From: Bacillota bacterium
Lineage (GTDB): Bacteria; Bacillota; UBA4882; UBA8346
Assembly: GCA_023401925.1 (NCBI GenBank)
Contig: JAEXDA010000044.1
Location: forward strand, 124,001 to 188,000
Length of the DNA stretch: 64,000 nt
Direction of reading: 5' to 3'
Under the pieces are notes generated by a model, which was not told the DNA's origin, made no database searches, and worked only from the letters and a program-made list of their open reading frames with translations. Made by a program: the position numbers and the translations under genes. Numbering within the stretch: position 1 is the first letter of the stretch; the number at the start of each line of letters is the position of its first letter. Of the stretch, positions 41,091-49,659 are shown piece by piece.

Positions 41091-41642
41091 ATGAATATCG
41101 GAATTATCAGCGATACCCACGGTTCAGTAACAGCCTGGCGGGAAGCTTATCAAAAGTACTTGCAAAAAACCGATTTAATCATCCATTGCGGAGACGTTTT
41201 GTATCACGGACCCCGCAATCCTTTGCCGGAAGGTCATGACCCCAAAAATCTGGCTGTGGAACTGAATTCGCTATCCAAATCCCTGGTCATTGTCCAAGGA
41301 AATTGTGATGCCGAGGTCGATCAGATGGTGTTGGACTACCCTCTGGAATCGCCTTATGCCCATATCTACACCCCGGAATGGAAGATCCTGGCCCATCATG
41401 GTCATCATTGGACCCCGGAATCCACACCCACCAAAATAAGCAGTTTTTATGACATCATCATCTCCGGACATACCCATGTTCCCGAAATTCGTAAAATTGG
41501 ACAAACCCTATATCTCAATCCCGGAAGCCCGGCTCTGCCGAAAAACGAGGAGAAAACTCCCACCATTGCCTTAATGGATCAAACGAAAATTCAAATCATC
41601 GATATCCGGAATGGACAAACCGTTGATGAATTTCAGCTCTAA
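41091..41642 (+). CDS. YfcE/MJ0936-type metallophosphodiesterase
   Basis: 183 residues. The calcineurin-like metal motifs are complete: IISDTHGS near 4-11, HCGDVLY near 35, QGNCDAE near 78, HHGHHW near 103, SGHTHVPEI near 125-133. These small enzymes hydrolyse phosphodiester bonds with two metal ions; their natural substrate is uncertain. GGGG ribosome binding site 8 bases before ATG. Single gene. Confidence 0.92.
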   Translation: MNIGIISDTHGSVTAWREAYQKYLQKTDLIIHCGDVLYHGPRNPLPEGHDPKNLAVELNSLSKSLVIVQGNCDAEVDQMVLDYPLESPYAHIYTPEWKILAHHGHHWTPESTPTKISSFYDIIISGHTHVPEIRKIGQTLYLNPGSPALPKNEEKTPTIALMDQTKIQIIDIRNGQTVDEFQL

Positions 41643-41819
41643 TTGACATCTGACTATCGGCTATCAGCTTTTTGCTTGCTTCTAAGGGGAAGGGCAAGAG
41701 TTAGGTGTAAATAGACATCTTGATTTCTATCACTTATTTCAACATATATTCGGTAGATAGACTGACACAGAGAAAAAATAATAATTATTCTTTATAGCAG
41801 GAAAGTTTAATCTCCGATC

Positions 41820-43433
41820 CTAAACCATCCCCACCACGACTTGGGCAATATTGACGGCATGTCCGTCAATGCGTAGAAAACTTTCAATCAGATCCAAGTG
41901 TTCAGCGCTGGTGGCAATGGTCTTTTCATTACCGCCCTGCATTCGGTCAAAATGACTGTAACGGAGTTCCTTTTCCAGGCGCAAAATTCGGGGATGTTCT
42001 TTAATCACCCGCATCGCTGCTTTTTCATCATGATCGGCAAAAGCCTTTAAAGCCAAATCCAACCGTTCACGGACCTGTGCAAACATATTCTCCAATTCTT
42101 CAAGCCCCTCCGGGGAAAAAGCAATGCCTTCGATATTGATTTTACGGATATGTTTACCCATGATAATCATAATATCCCCGATATGTTCCAAGTCATTGGC
42201 AACATATAAAATTTCAATGCTTTGCTGCATCAGCTGATCCGAAATCCGGTTATTGCCTAAACTCGTTAAATACCTGCTGATCTTGCTATATAATTGATCG
42301 ATGGCCGGTTCCACCTCGTCAATGCGATCAACGGCCCTGTCATCGCCAAATTGAAGAGCGGGAATCGTTCTGACGAGCATCTCTTCCCGCAAAATCCGGG
42401 CCATTTCCAAAGTCTGAAGCCGTGCCTGGTTTACAGCCAATTCAGGAATTTCCAAAAGGGTTGGATCCAGGTAAAGCGCTTCCCCCAGTATTATTTTACG
42501 GCTGGGCATCAAACGTTCCATCCAACGGGCTATCGCCCCGGTAAACGGCAAAAAGCCGATCACCATTACCAGGGAAAAAAAGGTGTGGGCATTGGCGATT
42601 TCACGACTTAAATTACCGGAGCTAACAATCATCCACCCGGTGAGCATCTTGTAAAAGGGTAAAAAAATCACGGCAGCGATCAATTTAAAGAAAAAATTGG
42701 CGATTGCAGCCCGTTTGGCATCAAATCCGGGAGTGCCGATACTGGAAATGATACCGGTTACCGTTCCACCCAAGTGAGCGCCTAAAACAAAGGGAATGAC
42801 AGAATGGATTCCGATTAAATCGTGAACGGCCAGGGACATCATTAACGCCAGAAAAGCCGGGCTTGATTGCATAACGGCGGTAATCACAAAAGCGACCAAA
42901 AACCCCAATACCGGATAGGAATTTAATTCAATTAGAATATGGGCAATCAGCGGATAATCTTTCACTGGGGCCATGGCGGAATTCATAACATGCATGCCGT
43001 AAAATAGCAGCCCAAATCCGAGCACCGTTTGTCCGATATTGCGCAGCCTCGAATGTTTGGCGAATATATAGAGGATCATCCCGATAAACAATAAAAGCAA
43101 AGCGAGGTTGGTTGTTTTAAAAGCTATCAATTGGATGGTAATCGAAGTTCCGATAGCGGATCCCAAAAGAATTCCCAAAGCCTGGGCCAAGTTCATCAAT
43201 TCCGCACTGACAAACCCCACTACCATCGCGGATACCGCATTACTGCCCTGGAGGGAAAAAGTGAGCACCGCACCCATGAAAACGCCAATCAAAGGATTGC
43301 CGGTTAAGGTACGAATCCATTGTTGCATCCGGTGAGCGGCCACTTTTTGCAGGCCTTCGGAACATAGTTGGATCCCGTAAATAAAAAGGCCTAAACCACC
43401 GGCTAGACCAAATAATGATGGGAATGGATTCAT
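41820..43433 (-). CDS. Na/Pi-cotransporter-family membrane protein with a PhoU-like tail
   Basis: 537 residues: PF02690-type transporter core at about 1-330 with some eight hydrophobic segments, then a PhoU-like helical domain at about 345-537. The paired substrate motifs, usually QSSS in NptA, read QGSNA at 62-66 and QSSPA at 189-193, so both are altered and phosphate may not be the substrate. The tail carries helices such as ELEKELRYSHFDRMQGGNEKTIATS. It is encoded 9 bases after a separate phoU-like gene, so the two probably interact. Substrate: sodium-linked phosphate by family, unproven here. Confidence 0.87.
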   Translation of the reverse strand: MNPFPSLFGLAGGLGLFIYGIQLCSEGLQKVAAHRMQQWIRTLTGNPLIGVFMGAVLTFSLQGSNAVSAMVVGFVSAELMNLAQALGILLGSAIGTSITIQLIAFKTTNLALLLLFIGMILYIFAKHSRLRNIGQTVLGFGLLFYGMHVMNSAMAPVKDYPLIAHILIELNSYPVLGFLVAFVITAVMQSSPAFLALMMSLAVHDLIGIHSVIPFVLGAHLGGTVTGIISSIGTPGFDAKRAAIANFFFKLIAAVIFLPFYKMLTGWMIVSSGNLSREIANAHTFFSLVMVIGFLPFTGAIARWMERLMPSRKIILGEALYLDPTLLEIPELAVNQARLQTLEMARILREEMLVRTIPALQFGDDRAVDRIDEVEPAIDQLYSKISRYLTSLGNNRISDQLMQQSIEILYVANDLEHIGDIMIIMGKHIRKINIEGIAFSPEGLEELENMFAQVRERLDLALKAFADHDEKAAMRVIKEHPRILRLEKELRYSHFDRMQGGNEKTIATSAEHLDLIESFLRIDGHAVNIAQVVVGMV

Positions 43434-43442
43434 CGATACTCC

Positions 43443-44108
43443 TTATTTGCTTTTAAAGGGATGCCGTTCCCCGCAGTCAATAAAAATGACCATTTCTGCA
43501 ATATTTACAATATGATCGCCCATCCGTTCCAAATACCTGGCAACCAGCAGCAAACTACTGGCTTGATCCACATATTCAGAGCTTTTTTTCATATAAGCAG
43601 TTAACTCCTGGAGGAGTGAAATAAACAAACCATCCACCTGATCATCGTCGCTGTCAAGTTGCCGGGCTAAGGAAGAGTTGTGCTTGGTAAATGCCTCTAA
43701 ACTTTTGCTCATCATCTGTTGCACCAGCTCCGCCAAATGCGGAATGTCGACCAACGGTTTAAAAAAAGGCGTTTTAGGCTGTAGATCCAGGGTTAACTCG
43801 GCAATATCGCAGGCGTAATCATTGATCCTTTCAAGCTCACGGCTAATTCTCATGGCAGCCGCTAAAAAACGCAAATCCCGGTCCATCGGTTGTTGCAAAG
43901 AGATTAGTTCCAGAGAATCCATTTCCAAAGCTTCTTCAAGGGCGTCGACAGCTTCGTCGCCATCAATCACCGCTTTTGCCTTTGCAATATCCTGACTTAC
44001 GAAAGAATCCATGGCTTCTTTTAAAGAGACGCCGACTAATTCACTCATCGCTAAAATTCGCCGGTGGATTTCAATGAGAGCTTTATCATAAGCATTAAGA
44101 TGTTTCAT
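43443..44108 (-). CDS. phoU: PhoU-like phosphate-uptake regulator
   Basis: 221 residues of two tandem three-helix PhoU domains (about 10-105 and 115-205). Metal-site helix E/DxxxD pattern appears as AMRISRELERINDYACDIAEL near 86-106 and VARYLERMGDHIVNIAEM near 188-205. PhoU proteins restrain phosphate uptake. It lies directly ahead of the Na/Pi transporter gene, without any pst genes here, so it is the regulator of that transporter rather than of Pst. Confidence 0.92.
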   Translation of the reverse strand: MKHLNAYDKALIEIHRRILAMSELVGVSLKEAMDSFVSQDIAKAKAVIDGDEAVDALEEALEMDSLELISLQQPMDRDLRFLAAAMRISRELERINDYACDIAELTLDLQPKTPFFKPLVDIPHLAELVQQMMSKSLEAFTKHNSSLARQLDSDDDQVDGLFISLLQELTAYMKKSSEYVDQASSLLLVARYLERMGDHIVNIAEMVIFIDCGERHPFKSK

Positions 44109-44308
44109 AACGTCTCCATTACAAAAACTTTTGGAATATTCCTTCCTACCAATACCTTCTTTTTACAATCGTACCATCTTTTAAAAAATCTGACTACAGG
44201 TTTTTAACCAAAAAGCGATAGCTGCCTATTTCAATATAAGTTTCCAAAAACAACGATTCACCCTATGCTAATACTTGGCGGCAAACGAAAAAAAAACCAC
44301 CAGGAAGA

Positions 44309-45772
44309 ATGAAAATGAAGAAGAATGTTATAGAGAGTTTCACCAAGCAAGAAGGGGGACTCATTCTGAATTTACACTTTACCAAAAATAGTGGCCTTAG
44401 AAAGACAGAAACTTATTATTCCTTTTTCATTCGATTGATCATCCTATGTTGTGCCGCTTTCTTCATAGACTGGATAATTATTCCAAACATAGTATACGCC
44501 GATAACGCTCCATCCGAAATGAATAAGGTAAAGGTCATGACCCTCAATATGCATAATGGTTACGGCGAGAAGTGGCAGAATAATCTGGACAAAGCTTTGG
44601 CGTTCTTCGAAACCGAAAATCCGGATATCATCATCCTGCAAGAAATCGAGTCCCAAAAATTAAAAGGATTTAAGGCCGCCGGCTATAAAATTGTCACCGG
44701 CATGAACCACAACCTTTTTCGCTATCATTTCGGAAATGCCATTCTCACCCACCATAAAATCATTTATCACCGCCATCACTATTTGCCTAGCAGCAAGGAA
44801 CAGCGTGGAGTTGATGAAGTTGCAATCAATGTAAACGGTGTTCCGGTGATTGTTTTAGGAACTCATTTGGGTCTGGGCCGAGTGGAGCAACGGAATCAAT
44901 TTCAAGAAATCGAAAGAATCCTAACCTACCTTCAAGGCCCGGTCATTTTGAGCGGGGATTTTAATGTACCACCATCGGATCAACTATTTGCCAATTTGCA
45001 AAAGGATTATCATGAAATCGGCCAAACCGTTCCCGTCGCCGCCAGTTTCCCCACCAGCAATCCCAAAGTACGTTTGGATCAAATTTGGCTCAGCCGTCAT
45101 TGGCGTCTATTGAAGGCCCAAACCCTGGATTGGGAACTTTCCGATCACCGGCCGGTAGTGGCCGAATTAGCCGTTGATCCGCCATCCGTACCGATTATCA
45201 AGGAAAGCATCCCTGAAGTCATCCCGGTGAATAACCCCTTATTGCCGAATGTTGAGGGATCTCTTTCGACCTTAACCTTTTCATTTCCATCAAGTATTGA
45301 AAAAGACAAACTGGGCGCTTCCGTGGATCTACCCTTGGGAAGTCCGTTTCATGTTTCGGCGGAATATGACGGGTCCAACTATATTGCAGCCCTGAATTAT
45401 AAAATGGTTACTTTTGACTTTCGGGATTATATTTCAAAATGGCGAAATATCCGGGGCAAAGGAAAATGGATCGTTTCCCTGGCCCGTGATAACAAGGATC
45501 AAAACTGGATTTCCTGGGAGCAATATTACCGCTGGAATGATAACCAAGGCACCAAAATCATGCTATCCAACCGAAACGACCGAATCAATTGCCATATTGA
45601 ACAAACCATCCTTACATCCCAAAAATTCGGCTTTCTGATGGGATTTGATACCCATCAGAAAATATTAGGGGGCTTATGCTTTTCTCCCGATCGAAGGAAT
45701 GCTTTTGAGCTCCGGTGGCATCCGGGAGATTCGGACCAAAAATGGCAGTTACGGTGGAAATATCAAAAATAA
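44309..45772 (+). CDS. Secreted endonuclease/exonuclease/phosphatase-fold protein with an unknown C-terminal domain
   Basis: 487 residues. Membrane segment at about 40-64 (SFFIRLIILCCAAFFIDWIIIP), then an EEP domain at about 72-285 with the whole active-site set: TLNMHNGYG, ILQEIESQ, LGTHLGL, LSGDFNVPPSD, and SDHRPVVAEL. The C-terminal 190 residues (from about 300) have beta-strand-like aromatic motifs (NYIAALNYKMVTFDFRDYIS, WRNIRGKGKWIVSLARD) that I do not recognise. The action could be on nucleic acid, phospholipid head groups or inositol phosphates outside the membrane. AGGAAG ribosome binding site. Confidence 0.85.
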   Translation: MKMKKNVIESFTKQEGGLILNLHFTKNSGLRKTETYYSFFIRLIILCCAAFFIDWIIIPNIVYADNAPSEMNKVKVMTLNMHNGYGEKWQNNLDKALAFFETENPDIIILQEIESQKLKGFKAAGYKIVTGMNHNLFRYHFGNAILTHHKIIYHRHHYLPSSKEQRGVDEVAINVNGVPVIVLGTHLGLGRVEQRNQFQEIERILTYLQGPVILSGDFNVPPSDQLFANLQKDYHEIGQTVPVAASFPTSNPKVRLDQIWLSRHWRLLKAQTLDWELSDHRPVVAELAVDPPSVPIIKESIPEVIPVNNPLLPNVEGSLSTLTFSFPSSIEKDKLGASVDLPLGSPFHVSAEYDGSNYIAALNYKMVTFDFRDYISKWRNIRGKGKWIVSLARDNKDQNWISWEQYYRWNDNQGTKIMLSNRNDRINCHIEQTILTSQKFGFLMGFDTHQKILGGLCFSPDRRNAFELRWHPGDSDQKWQLRWKYQK

Positions 45773-45778
45773 ACCAAA

Positions 45779-45946
45779 TTATTTAAATAACGCCGCGGCA
45801 GCAAAAAAACCGGCAGCAACCGTTTCCATCCAAAAGCTCGGAAAACCGGCAATTTGAATGATTCCTTTAAACATTAGAATTCCACAAATCGCTGTAATGA
45901 GACCAATCCACCAAAGGGTATTCAATTTCATATCTTTAGGTTTCAT
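45779..45946 (-). CDS. Small two-helix membrane protein
   Basis: 55 residues, opening MKPKDMKLNTLWWIGLITAI. Membrane segments at about 10-33 (LWWIGLITAICGILMFKGII) and 38-55 (SFWMETVAAGFFAAAALFK). Start ATG 45946 with AGGAAAGG immediately ahead. Its end abuts the convergent exonuclease-fold gene. No family recognised. The coding pattern (hydrophobic codons, aromatic ends, compact frame) makes it a likely real gene. Confidence 0.65.
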   Translation of the reverse strand: MKPKDMKLNTLWWIGLITAICGILMFKGIIQIAGFPSFWMETVAAGFFAAAALFK

Positions 45947-46072
45947 CCTTTCCTTAAACCTTGATCCGGCAAGTTTTTACTTGAAGGGATTCACTTGACG
46001 GATTCATGTTAAAATTTGAATACTACTTCGCCTTAAAAAAATTTTTTTCCTGTATTGCATGAAGATTTTCAT

Positions 46073-46105
46073 AAAAAAAGGCCTCCGATTTAGGAAGCCT
46101 TTTTA
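46073..46105 (-). terminator. Bidirectional intrinsic terminator after the 2-oxoacid oxidoreductase operon
   Basis: Stem AAAAAGGCTTCC/GGAGGCCTTTTT (one mismatch), T7 on the minus side and T5 on the plus side. It lies 17 bases after the stop of the gamma subunit gene. Confidence 0.8.
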
Positions 46106-46121
46106 TCATGTAATATATTTT

Positions 46122-46658
46122 TCAAGCCAATTCCATGCCCTTTTCAATGGCTTTTCTATTGATGTCCACCAAATCTTTTTTCTTCCCGGTAAGGACCTTT
46201 TCCTGCAACACTTTCATGACGGTTTCTATATGCACAATCGAAGTGCTCTTTAATATGGCCCCGATGACTACCATGTTGGCCACCCGGTTATTGCCGATTT
46301 CCGTTGCAATTTCATTGGCCGGAACGGCGATAACTTTAATATCGGTCCGTTTGGGTTTCACATCGATTAACGATGAATTATAAAATAAGATGCCGCCGGA
46401 TTTGATCATTCCTTCAAACCTTTCCAGAGACGGCCGGTTCATCGCCACTACAATGTTGGGTTCTGAAATAACCGGTGATCCGATTAATTCGTCGGATACC
46501 ACGACAGAGCAATTGGCCGTTCCTCCTCGCATTTCAGGGCCGTAGGATGGAACGTACGTGGTGTTTTTGCCTTCATACATGCCTGAGTAAGCCAGCAATT
46601 GACCCATCAACATAACGCCTTGACCGCCAAAACCGGCGAAAATCGATTCGAATAACAT
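46122..46658 (-). CDS. korC: 2-oxoacid:ferredoxin oxidoreductase, gamma subunit
   Basis: 178 residues from ATG 46658 (GGAGGGAG ahead; the frame extends upstream into the beta gene). Family opening MLFESIFAGFGGQGVMLMGQ, then YVPSYGPEMRGGTANCSVVVSDELIGSP near 38-65. With the other three subunits it oxidises a 2-oxoacid to its acyl-CoA, CO2 and reduced ferredoxin. Last gene of the operon D-A-B-C, 2 bases after the beta gene. Substrate class (2-oxoglutarate, branched chain) cannot be fixed from the sequence. Confidence 0.9.
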   Translation of the reverse strand: MLFESIFAGFGGQGVMLMGQLLAYSGMYEGKNTTYVPSYGPEMRGGTANCSVVVSDELIGSPVISEPNIVVAMNRPSLERFEGMIKSGGILFYNSSLIDVKPKRTDIKVIAVPANEIATEIGNNRVANMVVIGAILKSTSIVHIETVMKVLQEKVLTGKKKDLVDINRKAIEKGMELA

Positions 46659-46660
46659 TT

Positions 46661-47407
46661 TCAGGCTCCCTCCTTCAAATCTCTGACGATCCCCAGGGGG
46701 AACCTCGGAATCATATCGGTTTCCAGCCATTTCAAGGCCTCAACCGGTGTCATTCCCCAGTTGGTCGGACAGGTTGACAATACTTCCACCATTGCAAATC
46801 CTTTACCTTGGATTTGAGCATCAAACGCTTTGCGAATTGCTTGTTTTGCCAAATTGACATTTTTCGGATCATGCGTGCTGACCCGGGCCAAAAACACCGG
46901 CGCTTCCAAGGTATTCAGCATTTCGGTCATTTTAATCGGATAACCGGTTGTTTCCACATCCCTGCCATAAGGCGAGGTTGTTGTTTTCTGACCCGGTAAG
47001 GTTGTTGGAGCCATTTGTCCGCCGGTCATTCCATAAATGGCATTATTCACAAAAATAACGGTAAACTTTTCACCGCGATTGGCGGCATGAACGATCTCGG
47101 CTGTTCCGATCGAAGCCAAATCGCCATCTCCCTGATAGGTGAAAACGACTTTATCCGGCAACACCCGCTTAATTCCGGTGGCTACCGCAGGCGCCCGGCC
47201 ATGGGCTGCCTGTTGGCAGTCGCAATTGAAAACATTGTAAGCGGTAACCGCACAACCTACCGGTGCGATCGCAATCGTCTGTTCGCGGACCTTTAGTTCA
47301 TCGATTACTTCTGCTACAAGACGGTGAATGATTCCGTGGGTACATCCAGGACAATAGGAATATACTCTATCTTGCAGCGCTTCAGGCCTTCCGAATACTT
47401 TTTCCAT
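46661..47407 (-). CDS. korB: 2-oxoacid:ferredoxin oxidoreductase, beta subunit (thiamine pyrophosphate)
   Basis: 248 residues from ATG 47407, whose first base overlaps the alpha-subunit stop TAA. Contains CPGCTHG (C19 and C22, cluster ligands), the thiamine diphosphate motif GDGDLASIGTAEIVHAANRGEKFTVIFVNNAIYGMTGGQ in pieces (GDGDLASIG near 90, NNAIYGMTGGQ near 120), and the Kor/Vor hallmark TGGQMAPTTLPGQ. It holds the TPP active site with the alpha subunit. Order of genes and overlaps indicate one transcript. Confidence 0.92.
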   Translation of the reverse strand: MEKVFGRPEALQDRVYSYCPGCTHGIIHRLVAEVIDELKVREQTIAIAPVGCAVTAYNVFNCDCQQAAHGRAPAVATGIKRVLPDKVVFTYQGDGDLASIGTAEIVHAANRGEKFTVIFVNNAIYGMTGGQMAPTTLPGQKTTTSPYGRDVETTGYPIKMTEMLNTLEAPVFLARVSTHDPKNVNLAKQAIRKAFDAQIQGKGFAMVEVLSTCPTNWGMTPVEALKWLETDMIPRFPLGIVRDLKEGA

Positions 47408-48477
47408 TAGGCCATCCCTCCTTTGGAGAAACATTTCAGCACCGCATCATAAACCTCAGTGACTGAAGGAATTGTTCCGTTGAGTTTTCCGTAAAAATCA
47501 ACCGATGTTTTTCCATCTACAGCCAGCCTTACGTCCTCCACCATTTGGCCGACACTCATTTCAATCACCATAAACCTTTTGCCGGCCTTGGTCAATTCTT
47601 GAATCCTTTGGGTGGGAAATGGCCATAATGAAATCGGCCTGAATAAACCGACCTTTTTCCCTTGAGCTCTTTCCTTGAGCATCACCGTCTTAGCGATTCG
47701 GGCAGAGGTTCCATAAGCGATGATGACCAAATCGGCGTCATCGGTTTGCTCCTCCTGGTAACGAACTTCATTTGAGGAAATTTCCTGATATTTTTGCTGA
47801 ATCCGGATATTGATTTTTTCCAAATCTTCCGGAGCAAGTCCTAAGCTGTTAATGATTCGTTGGGGCGTTCCCTTGGTCATTCCCGTTGTTGCCCAAGGCT
47901 TTTCCGGGATTTTTAAATCCTCGACTTCGGATAAAGTTACCGGCTCCATCATCTGGCCCAGAATACCATCCGCCAGTATCATCACCGGATTACGATATTT
48001 ATCGGCTGTTACAAATGCTTCATACATCAAATCAATTATTTCCTGAACCGAAGCCGGGGCAAGCACAATCAAATGATAATCGCCATGCCCGCCGCCCTTG
48101 GTCGCCTGAAAATAATCGGCCTGTGAAGGGGTGAGTCCTCCCAGTCCCGGTCCGCCACGGGCCACGTTTACAATTACACAAGGTAATTCAGCTCCGGCAA
48201 TATAGGAAATGCCTTCTTGCTTTAAACTGATTCCCGGACTGGATGAAGAAGTCATTGCCCTGGCTCCCGCTCCAGCAGCGCCATAGACCATATTAATTGC
48301 GCTAACTTCACTTTCGGCTTGAATAAATGTGCCGCCTATCTGGGGCAAACGTTTAGCCATATACTCCGGCACTTCATTTTGAGGAGTAATGGGATATCCA
48401 AAAAAGAAACGACAGCCCGCCCGGATGGCTCCCTCGGCAATGGCTTCATTTCCCTTCATCATGACACGATCTGCCAT
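47407..48477 (-). CDS. korA: 2-oxoacid:ferredoxin oxidoreductase, alpha subunit
   Basis: 356 residues from ATG 48477, with AAGGAGG 9 bases ahead; an in-frame start 8 codons earlier sits on that site. Family strings: GNEAIAEGAIRAGCRFFFGYPITPQNEVPEYM near 8-39, SSSPGISLKQEGISYIAGAELP near 92-113, and the C-terminal GKRFMVIEMSVGQMVEDV near 290-307. Pyrimidine-binding and interface parts of the enzyme. VorB/KorA-like; I cannot separate the branched-chain type from the 2-oxoglutarate type. Confidence 0.92.
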   Translation of the reverse strand: MADRVMMKGNEAIAEGAIRAGCRFFFGYPITPQNEVPEYMAKRLPQIGGTFIQAESEVSAINMVYGAAGAGARAMTSSSSPGISLKQEGISYIAGAELPCVIVNVARGGPGLGGLTPSQADYFQATKGGGHGDYHLIVLAPASVQEIIDLMYEAFVTADKYRNPVMILADGILGQMMEPVTLSEVEDLKIPEKPWATTGMTKGTPQRIINSLGLAPEDLEKINIRIQQKYQEISSNEVRYQEEQTDDADLVIIAYGTSARIAKTVMLKERAQGKKVGLFRPISLWPFPTQRIQELTKAGKRFMVIEMSVGQMVEDVRLAVDGKTSVDFYGKLNGTIPSVTEVYDAVLKCFSKGGMA

Positions 48478-48510
48478 ACTCTGCAACCTCCTTGAATTCA
48501 TTCTTGGTAT

Positions 48511-48714
48511 CTATTTATAAACTTCAATGACTACATCCGGACACATCCGGGCGCAAAAAGCACAACCAATACATTGACTTTGGTCGATAATTTCAGCCGG
48601 TTTATATCCCTTCGAATTAAATCGATCAGCCATTCTTAAGATCTTTTTTGGGCAAACACTGGTACAGACCTCACAGCCTTTGCAACGTTCTTCATCGAAT
48701 TTAACCTGGGCCAT
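48511..48714 (-). CDS. korD: 2-oxoacid:ferredoxin oxidoreductase, delta (ferredoxin-type) subunit
   Basis: 67 residues with two 4Fe-4S motifs: CKGCEVCTSVCP near 11-22 and CIGCAFCARMCP near 48-59. Passes electrons from the TPP site to ferredoxin. First gene of the operon; GGAGG ribosome binding site. 33 bases before the alpha gene. Confidence 0.92.
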   Translation of the reverse strand: MAQVKFDEERCKGCEVCTSVCPKKILRMADRFNSKGYKPAEIIDQSQCIGCAFCARMCPDVVIEVYK

Positions 48715-48798
48715 TCCATTTCCTCCTTTAATTTTAATATATAAAAAAAGTTGGTAACGGGTCGAGACAATTTTCCAATTTATTAGTACCTGATAATA

Positions 48799-48827
48799 AT
48801 TATAATCGTTTCATTCGCTGAATGCAA
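48799..48827 (-). promoter_or_regulatory. Sigma-A promoter of the 2-oxoacid oxidoreductase operon
   Basis: Minus strand TTGCAT (48822-48827), 17-base spacer, TATAAT (48799-48804), 85 bases before the delta start. Confidence 0.7.
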
Positions 48828-48936
48828 TCACATAAATACAGCAAAATCCGGTTCGATTTATGATTCATGACAGCCGCCGTTAACTTCAGTTGGATATCAT
48901 TAACTTTCCGCCAGAAACTGCTGCCCTCTCCAATTG

Positions 48937-49632
48937 TCAGGAACGCCATGGCGGCAGCATCCGCAAAGATACCGGAAAAACAGGAACATTGGAAAATCGG
49001 GAACGATTTTCGTTAAGAAATCCTTCCTCTACCATATGATAAACAACGGGCAACGCTAAACGTTCCGCAAGTCCATTCACAAACTCAAGTCCGCTCTGCC
49101 AAACTTCCATGGTCGTATCCGGCCCCAAGTTAATATTGGAAATCATTCCGGTAGCCCTCAGGCGACTGGTATTTTGGATTGCGGCGATTAAACCGGCAGC
49201 TTCGGAGATATTGCGGGTATCCGGCCGATAGGGGTTTACCACAATGAACATATCGTAAGTTTCTTTTATGAAGTAAGGATTAAACCGTCCCAAGGCCCTT
49301 GCTCCGGCTGGATCGCCGCCGACATCAAAAACCACTTGATAGCTGTGATCTTGAAGCAAAGAAAAAATCCGCGGCGATAAGGACGGTATATCGGAGTATT
49401 CCATACCCGGCTCTGACGAAACGACATCCAACCCTTTTCTTTTCAATTCCAAGGCGAGATCCCGCGAACGAAAATAAGGGTTTACAATATCCAAATCAAT
49501 CAAACCGACTTTGGTGAAATTTTTTGTTCGTCCTCCAGACGCAGCATCCAAAGCATAAGCAAGGGCAAATTCGGTTTTGCCGCTACCATAAGCTCCACAA
49601 ATCACACTTAATCTTTTCATACTTATCATCAT
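48937..49632 (-). CDS. P-loop ATPase of the MinD/ArsA-like (SIMIBI) class
   Basis: 231 residues. Walker A CGAYGSGKTEFALAYALD near 12-29, strand KVGLIDLDIVNPYFRSRDLA near 41-60 with the Walker-A-prime or base-contact aspartates, and DVGGDPAGARALGRF near 103-117. GGAG ribosome binding site 7 bases before ATG. The protein lies between folC and the 2-oxoacid oxidoreductase operon. Relatives are annotated only as ATP/GTP-binding proteins; a metal or cofactor insertion role is possible for the class, but no partner is visible. Confidence 0.8.
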   Translation of the reverse strand: MMISMKRLSVICGAYGSGKTEFALAYALDAASGGRTKNFTKVGLIDLDIVNPYFRSRDLALELKRKGLDVVSSEPGMEYSDIPSLSPRIFSLLQDHSYQVVFDVGGDPAGARALGRFNPYFIKETYDMFIVVNPYRPDTRNISEAAGLIAAIQNTSRLRATGMISNINLGPDTTMEVWQSGLEFVNGLAERLALPVVYHMVEEGFLNENRSRFSNVPVFPVSLRMLPPWRS

Positions 49633-49659
49633 TCTGTATCTCCTAAAAATGTTTACTTC

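Noticed and set aside
46122..48714. Assignment to 2-oxoglutarate versus branched-chain 2-oxoacid
   Set aside because: Both classes share these motifs; the substrate cannot be chosen from sequence reading alone.
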